Below, in pieces: positions 5,795 through 9,044 of a DNA stretch of 9,044 nucleotides. The DNA comes from Lachnospiraceae bacterium (GTDB lineage: Bacteria > Bacillota > Clostridia > Lachnospirales > Lachnospiraceae). Location of the stretch: positions 9,867-18,910 of the forward strand of contig JAJPZP010000263.1 in assembly GCA_021204285.1 (NCBI GenBank), given 5' to 3'. A program made the translations under genes and the position numbers. The notes beneath the pieces were generated by a model that saw nothing but the letters and a program-made list of their open reading frames with translations, had not been told where the DNA came from and searched no databases. Each line of letters begins with the position of its first letter. The first letter of the stretch is position 1.

Positions 5795-5806
5795 TATTGT
5801 AGTCTT

Positions 5807-5835
5807 ATTCTAATCGAAATATGCAAGGCTGTCAA
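5807..5835 (-). promoter_or_regulatory. strong sigma-A-type promoter driving the DUF3800 leader
   Basis: On the minus strand a perfect TTGACA (plus 5830-5835) is followed after 17 bases by TAGAAT (plus 5807-5812), which matches 5 of 6 positions of the -10 consensus. The predicted start is near 5800. It is the best -35/-10 pair in the window and faces the DUF3800 gene across a leader of about 165 bases. Confidence 0.65.
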
Positions 5836-5913
5836 CCTGATTTTTAATGGGCAGATACGGAAGAGTAAGAGTGATCTGATATATTTTAACCGGCCATGAA
5901 AGAGGATTTATGT

Positions 5914-6781
5914 ATGGACAGTTTGACAAAGAAAGTGAAGGGAATGATTGCGCTCCCAAACGAGGAGGAGTGGTTTGAATTCAAGCAGGACTGGTATGAA
6001 CCGGCGGGGATAGGGGAATATATTTCCTCGTTGTCCAACACTGCGGCGATGCTTGGAAAGGACTGTGCCTATCTGATATGGGGCGTTACGAATGAGGAGC
6101 ATAAGGTTGTAGGAACTGCGCTCGATTATCATCGGGATGTAAAAAATGAGCAGCTCGAGCACTATCTGGCGAGGCAGATTATTCCGGATATCGCGTTTTC
6201 GTTTCAGGAACTTCAACTGGAAGGGAAACGGTTGGTTGTTCTTATGATACCCGCGGCGAATCAGGTGCCGACGGCGTTCAATGGAAGCCGTTATTTCCGC
6301 ATCGGTTCCAGTAAGGTGAATCTGAATAAATATCCGGAGCGGGAATCCAGACTGTTTGATATTTTGCGAAATGGTTTTCCGACGATCGAGCGAATGGAGG
6401 CTGATGAGCAGGAGCTGACGTTCCGCAAGCTGTTCCTTTATTATGAGGGTAGAGATACTGTCCAGAGGAACGCTGCCGCCGAAGCAGACGAGGGAAGGTT
6501 TCTTTAAAGGTGAATCTGTTCCGGTCAACCAGAGACTGTCGGATATTTTCCTGCAGTTGCACATCAGCGAGCGTTCCGGACGTGGTGTCCCGCAGATTAC
6601 CAGAGTCTATGGAGAGAGCGCCTTTGAATTCAGGGAAAACTCGATCGCTGTGACGATTCCGTTTACATTTATCTCCGCGGAAGTAGGGGATAAAGTAGGG
6701 GATAAGGCGGGAATAAAAGTAGGGATTAAATTCCAACGGTTAGTTAAAGAGGTTGGTAAAGACTTGGTAAAGGGTTTGTAA
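5914..6781 (+). pseudogene. AlbA_2 (Schlafen-like) ATP-binding regulator, disrupted
   Basis: Two frames together make parts of one protein. Frame one starts at ATG 5914 (AAAGAGG at 5899-5905, 8 bases upstream) and carries the AlbA_2/Schlafen domain: EWFEFKQDW, AYLIWGVTNE, GSRYFRIGSSKVNLNKYPE, then LTFRKLFLYYEG at about residue 179. From there it reads 18 unrelated residues and stops at 6507. From about 6446, in another frame, the family's C-terminal ATPase-like part continues: RVEILSRGTLPP, EGFFKGESVPVNQRLSDIF, SERSGRGVPQI, IAVTIPF. Full-length relatives have an estimated 150-200 residues between these points, so the gene has an internal deletion with a frameshift. The C-terminus also ends early, after short VGDK repeats, without the usual winged helix. 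Such proteins are thought to be DNA-binding regulators or defence-linked. Confidence 0.8.
6683..6730 (+). repeat. four tandem 12-base units encoding VGDK-type repeats
   Basis: Four in-phase 12-base units begin at 6683, 6695, 6707 and 6719. The first two are GTAGGGGATAAA and GTAGGGGATAAG; the next two are diverged. They encode VGDK, VGDK, AGIK and VGIK. Similar VGDK runs are a known low-complexity linker near the C-terminus of AlbA_2/ATP-binding regulators, and tandem units like this can change copy number by slippage. Confidence 0.8.
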
Positions 6782-6797
6782 AGGTAGGAATTGAAAA

Positions 6798-7394
6798 ATG
6801 GCAGAGTATAAAGTAAATGAAACGCTTGAAATTATCATGAGCCGCCGTTCAACGCGCGTATTTAACGATCGTCCGGTCACGGAGGAACAGCTTGCGGCGA
6901 TTGTGGAGGCCGGGCGCTACGCGCCGACAGGTGGAAACAGTCAGAGTGTTCATTTTGTAGTCATGATAAATGCGGAAGTCCGGGAGAAGCTGCGCGTGTT
7001 GGTTCAGAATGCTTTTTTGCATATGGAGCTTTCTGATGATATGTACAGCAGCCTGAAGAATTCGATCAGACTGTCCAGAGAAGGAAACTATGTATTTGAC
7101 TATCATGCGCCGATTCTGATTGTAGTGTCGAATCGGAGAGGGTATCCGAATGCTATCGCGGATTCGGCCTGTGCGCTGCAGAATATGATGCTGGAGGCTG
7201 AGAGCCTTGGCGTGGGTTCCTGTTGGATCAATCAGCTCCACTGGCTGGATGAAGATCCGGATATCCGCGCATATTTAGAGCCGCTTGGAATCAGTGAAGA
7301 TGAGACGATATGCGGTGCGCTCGCGTTGGGGAATTACGATACAAAGCAGGAGGTCAAGCCGCGCACCGGCATGAAAGTAGATTATGTCAGATAG
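6798..7394 (+). CDS. nitroreductase family protein (FMN-dependent), copy 2
   Basis: A 198-residue paralogue of the protein at 2164-2745, with a five-residue longer N-terminus. By hand alignment about 142 of 192 positions are identical, including an unbroken 32-residue identical stretch that begins ADSACALQ and ends HWLDE. It keeps RRSTR (16-20), APTGGNSQ (42-49), YHAPILIVV and ICGALALGNYD, so the FMN site looks intact. The ribosome site is the modest AAGGTAGG (6781-6788), 9 bases before the ATG and directly after the stop of the broken AlbA_2 gene. I see no strong promoter in front of it. It may depend on transcription from the degraded upstream gene. It is followed after 40 bases by the TIGR04076 gene. 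The substrate is unknown. Confidence 0.93.
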   Translation: MAEYKVNETLEIIMSRRSTRVFNDRPVTEEQLAAIVEAGRYAPTGGNSQSVHFVVMINAEVREKLRVLVQNAFLHMELSDDMYSSLKNSIRLSREGNYVFDYHAPILIVVSNRRGYPNAIADSACALQNMMLEAESLGVGSCWINQLHWLDEDPDIRAYLEPLGISEDETICGALALGNYDTKQEVKPRTGMKVDYVR

Positions 7395-7434
7395 GAGACA
7401 GACACCGGCGCCGATGGAAAGGGGGAGAAAAAGC

Positions 7435-7779
7435 ATGGACGACAGTTTTTCACTGTATGACTTAAAAGTGGAGGTGGTCGCAACGGACCGGCCGATGGTA
7501 TGCAGCCATCAGGAGGGCGACTATTTTCTGGTGGAAGGAGAAAATCTGGTATTTCCGCAGACGAAGTCCTTTTCGATGTATGCGTTGGCGGCGCTGCTCC
7601 CGCTTCTTCCGGCAAAACAGCGCCCGCTTCAGCAGAACGACTGGATGCTTTCGGACAGCCTGATCGCGTGTCCGGATCCGAATTGCGGAGCAAAATTTAA
7701 AATCACCAGAACTCACAAACGTACATTCAAACATGGGGACTGCACCGTCGTTCCCATTCAAAAGGAGGAACAGAATTAA
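7435..7779 (+). CDS. TIGR04076 family protein
   Basis: Encodes 114 residues from ATG 7435, with AAAGGGGGAG (7418-7426) about 8 bases upstream; the longer open frame to 7384 only adds an unsupported N-terminus. TIGR04076 proteins are small, of unknown function, and often sit beside redox enzymes in anaerobes. The family pattern is visible: YDLKVEVV at the start, Cys23-Ser-His-x-x-GDYF, a VFPQTKSFSMYALAALLPLLPAKQR block, NDWM, and Cys79-Pro-Asp-Pro-Asn-Cys84 followed by KFKITR. The cysteines and His25 could bind a metal, which is inference. Its stop overlaps the next start by one base (TAATG), so it is translationally coupled to the aldo/keto reductase, whose ribosome site AAAGGAGG lies inside this gene's last codons. 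Confidence 0.82.
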   Translation: MDDSFSLYDLKVEVVATDRPMVCSHQEGDYFLVEGENLVFPQTKSFSMYALAALLPLLPAKQRPLQQNDWMLSDSLIACPDPNCGAKFKITRTHKRTFKHGDCTVVPIQKEEQN

Positions 7780-8846
7780 TGATTAATCAGATCAGCACAG
7801 CAAAAATCACACTGGACAATGGATACACCTTCAGCCGGGTCATCAACGGCTGCTGGCAGTTATCTGCCGAGCATTGCCTGAAGGGGCAGCTGAATATAGA
7901 CGACGCACTGAAGGCGTTTCATATGCTGAAAGAACGGGGCCTGACTACCTTTGACTGCGCGGATATCTATACCGGTGTGGAGGAAATCATCGGACGCTTT
8001 GTCGATGAATTAAAGTCAATGGGCGGATATTCGCATGACGATATTCAGGTTCATACGAAGTATGTCCCGGATCTGAATATCCTCGATAAGGTGAATTTTG
8101 AGTATACGGAGAAGGTGGTGGATCGCAGCCTTATGCGGATGCACCGGGATTGCCTGGATCTGGTACAGTTTCACTGGTGGGATTATGAGGTACCGGGAAT
8201 GATGGAGACTGCATTTGACCTGGTAAAGCTGAAGGAGAAGGGAAAGATCCGCAATATTGCCATGTGCAATTTTGATACAGAGCATCTGAAAATGATGGTC
8301 GACGCCGGAATTCCGGTGATGTCCAATCAGACGCAGTATTCGGTGTTTGATCGGAGACCGGAGAAAGCGCTGTTGCCTTATTCGAGGGAGAATGACATCT
8401 ACAGCTTCTGTTATGGCACACTGGCAGGAGGCTTCCTCGCGGAGCGCTGGATCGGTGTGGACCGCAGCGAATTTGAACCGGAGACCAGATCGCATGTCAA
8501 GTATCTGCAGATCATTGAGGATTCCCTGGGCTGGGATGGATATCAGAAGATTCTGTTGCTGTTGAAGGAGATCGCGGACAAATATCAGGTCAGTATTTCC
8601 AATGTGGCGGTGCGGTACATTCTGAGCCAGCCGGGTGTGGGAGCGGTGATGATAGGCTGCAGAAACAGCCGGCATGTGGAGGATAATGCGCGGATTTTGA
8701 GTTTCGACCTGACGGAAGAAGAGCTGGGACGGATTCGCAGCTTTATCGGACAGTATCCGATGCCGGAAGGTGAGCCGTTCACACTGGAGCGGACTCCGGG
8801 CTCCCGCTACCGCAACATTATGAAAATGAATCTGAACAAAGCCTGA
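7779..8846 (+). CDS. aldo/keto reductase
   Basis: A 355-residue aldo/keto reductase, a cytoplasmic NAD(P)H-dependent TIM-barrel oxidoreductase acting on carbonyl groups. The catalytic tetrad is complete: Asp59 and Tyr64 in FDCADIY, Lys94 in VHTKY and His132 in VQFHWW. The LKEKGKIRNIAMCNF strand, SNQTQYSVFDRR, the YGTLAGGFLAERW loop and the C-terminal IGCRNSRHVEDNA cofactor-binding segment follow in normal order. Length is slightly above the usual 310-340 because of an extra C-terminal tail. AAAGGAGG (7761-7768) lies 10 bases before the ATG. It is the third gene of the nitroreductase-2 run and is followed after 20 bases by a membrane protein gene. The substrate cannot be read from sequence. 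Confidence 0.93.
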   Translation: MINQISTAKITLDNGYTFSRVINGCWQLSAEHCLKGQLNIDDALKAFHMLKERGLTTFDCADIYTGVEEIIGRFVDELKSMGGYSHDDIQVHTKYVPDLNILDKVNFEYTEKVVDRSLMRMHRDCLDLVQFHWWDYEVPGMMETAFDLVKLKEKGKIRNIAMCNFDTEHLKMMVDAGIPVMSNQTQYSVFDRRPEKALLPYSRENDIYSFCYGTLAGGFLAERWIGVDRSEFEPETRSHVKYLQIIEDSLGWDGYQKILLLLKEIADKYQVSISNVAVRYILSQPGVGAVMIGCRNSRHVEDNARILSFDLTEEELGRIRSFIGQYPMPEGEPFTLERTPGSRYRNIMKMNLNKA

Positions 8847-8866
8847 CAAAAAGGAGGGAACAGATC

Positions 8867-9044
8867 ATGGATCAAAAGGAAAAGAAACTGACATTTCGGG
8901 GAGGACTGTTTGTGGCGTTTACATTTCTTGCCACCTGCATTGTTTCAACAGCCACGGGGTCGGCGATCGGGGGGGGTTTTGGGGGTACAAACCGCGCCGG
9001 GTTCGGGGACCTCGAGCGCGTACTGTTCCACGGCGCCGTTGCGG
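8867..9044 (+). CDS. membrane protein, NhaC-like antiporter N-terminus (partial)
   Basis: The reading frame opens at ATG 8867, with AAGGAGGG (8851-8858) 8 bases upstream, and is still open at the window edge (59 codons). It begins MDQKEKKLTFRGGLF, the charged lead and FRGG typical of NhaC-type sodium/proton antiporters. It continues directly into FLATCIVSTATGSAIGGGF, which resembles a segment normally much deeper in such proteins (the S-T-A-T-G-x-x-x-G stretch), and then HGAVA. The first membrane spans expected between these parts are not seen. Either an internal deletion has occurred, or the last 100 or so bases, with runs of G (about 8970-8986), are unreliable. The antiporter call is therefore tentative; that a gene begins here is well supported. 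Confidence 0.5.
   Translation, partial: MDQKEKKLTFRGGLFVAFTFLATCIVSTATGSAIGGGFGGTNRAGFGDLERVLFHGAVA

Larger units (their letters stand above)
5712..5800 (-). ncRNA. candidate structured leader RNA upstream of DUF3800
   Basis: The predicted transcript starts near 5800 from the promoter at 5807-5835 and holds several pairings, listed in minus-strand order. (a) Arms ATTAGTGGT and ACCACTAAT (plus 5776-5794). (b) GGTC-GTAA-GACC (5769-5758), a four-pair hairpin with a GNRA tetraloop. (c) GGTGACCA (5788-5781) with TGGTCCACC (5756-5748), eight pairs with one bulged C, which encloses (b) and excludes (a). (d) CGGGG-AAATT-CCCCG (5741-5727) followed by a T-rich stretch to about 5712, resembling a weak intrinsic terminator. 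Mutually exclusive pairings and a terminator-like hairpin ahead of a gene are typical of cis-regulatory RNA. Several structured RNA motifs named after DUF3800 have been published from comparative genomics; membership here is inference. It could also be an independent small RNA. Confidence 0.45.

Noticed and set aside
6683..6730. 12-base tandem repeats as a CRISPR-like or intergenic array
   Set aside because: The units are contiguous without spacers, in frame, and encode the known VGDK linker of the regulator family.
6443..6781. Separate 112-residue gene starting at ATG 6443
   Set aside because: It has no ribosome site and begins in mid-domain; its sequence continues the AlbA_2 regulator family after a deletion, so it was merged into one pseudogene.
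8016..8849. 277-residue minus-strand open frame
   Set aside because: It is antisense to a complete aldo/keto reductase with all catalytic residues and lacks a ribosome site or domain pattern.

Overview
The window reads as chromosomal DNA of a Firmicute of class Clostridia, most likely a Lachnospiraceae-type gut anaerobe. The evidence is strong AGGAGG-type ribosome binding sites, sigma-A-like promoters, roughly half G+C in the core genes, and a gene set (ispE, DUF1934/YwiB, YbaK-type deacylase, small nitroreductases, TIGR04076, NhaC-like start) typical of that group. The taxonomic call is inference from style and gene content, not from a marker gene.

Layout. (1) 1-1567, plus strand: the 3' end of ispE, a small exported or membrane-anchored peptide, a DUF1934 (YwiB-like) protein and a YbaK/EbsC-type aminoacyl-tRNA deacylase. 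(2) 1529-2026, minus strand: a YunG-like protein with a Cys/His/Asp pattern, whose 3' end overlaps the YbaK-like gene by 39 bp. (3) 2050-2107: two back-to-back promoters. (4) 2164-4993, plus strand: a tight run of nitroreductase, Nudix hydrolase (ATGA overlap), DUF2971 protein, YgjP/DUF45 zinc metallopeptidase and a small protein with a remote Nif11-like look. (5) 5020-6781: an AT-richer accessory patch. It holds a convergent-gene dyad or terminator, a minus-strand DUF3800 gene lacking its N-terminal DESG segment, a strong minus-strand promoter driving a 5' leader with several hairpins, and an AlbA_2 (Schlafen-like) ATP-binding regulator broken by an internal deletion and frameshift. (6) 6798-9044, plus strand: a second nitroreductase about 74% identical to the first, a TIGR04076 protein, an aldo/keto reductase, and the start of a membrane protein resembling an NhaC antiporter.

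How the genes work together. The two nitroreductases, the Nudix hydrolase and the aldo/keto reductase suggest redox or xenobiotic handling and nucleotide sanitation, probably as two separate transcription units. DUF2971, DUF3800, AlbA_2 and YgjP-like genes are accessory families often seen in variable or defence-rich regions. Here two of them are degraded, so the patch looks like a decaying insertion between two paralogous nitroreductase genes.

The most interesting item is the minus-strand promoter plus structured leader directly upstream of the DUF3800 gene. DUF3800 genes have been reported, from comparative genomics, to be associated with several structured RNA motifs. Whether this leader belongs to one of those motifs cannot be decided from one sequence.
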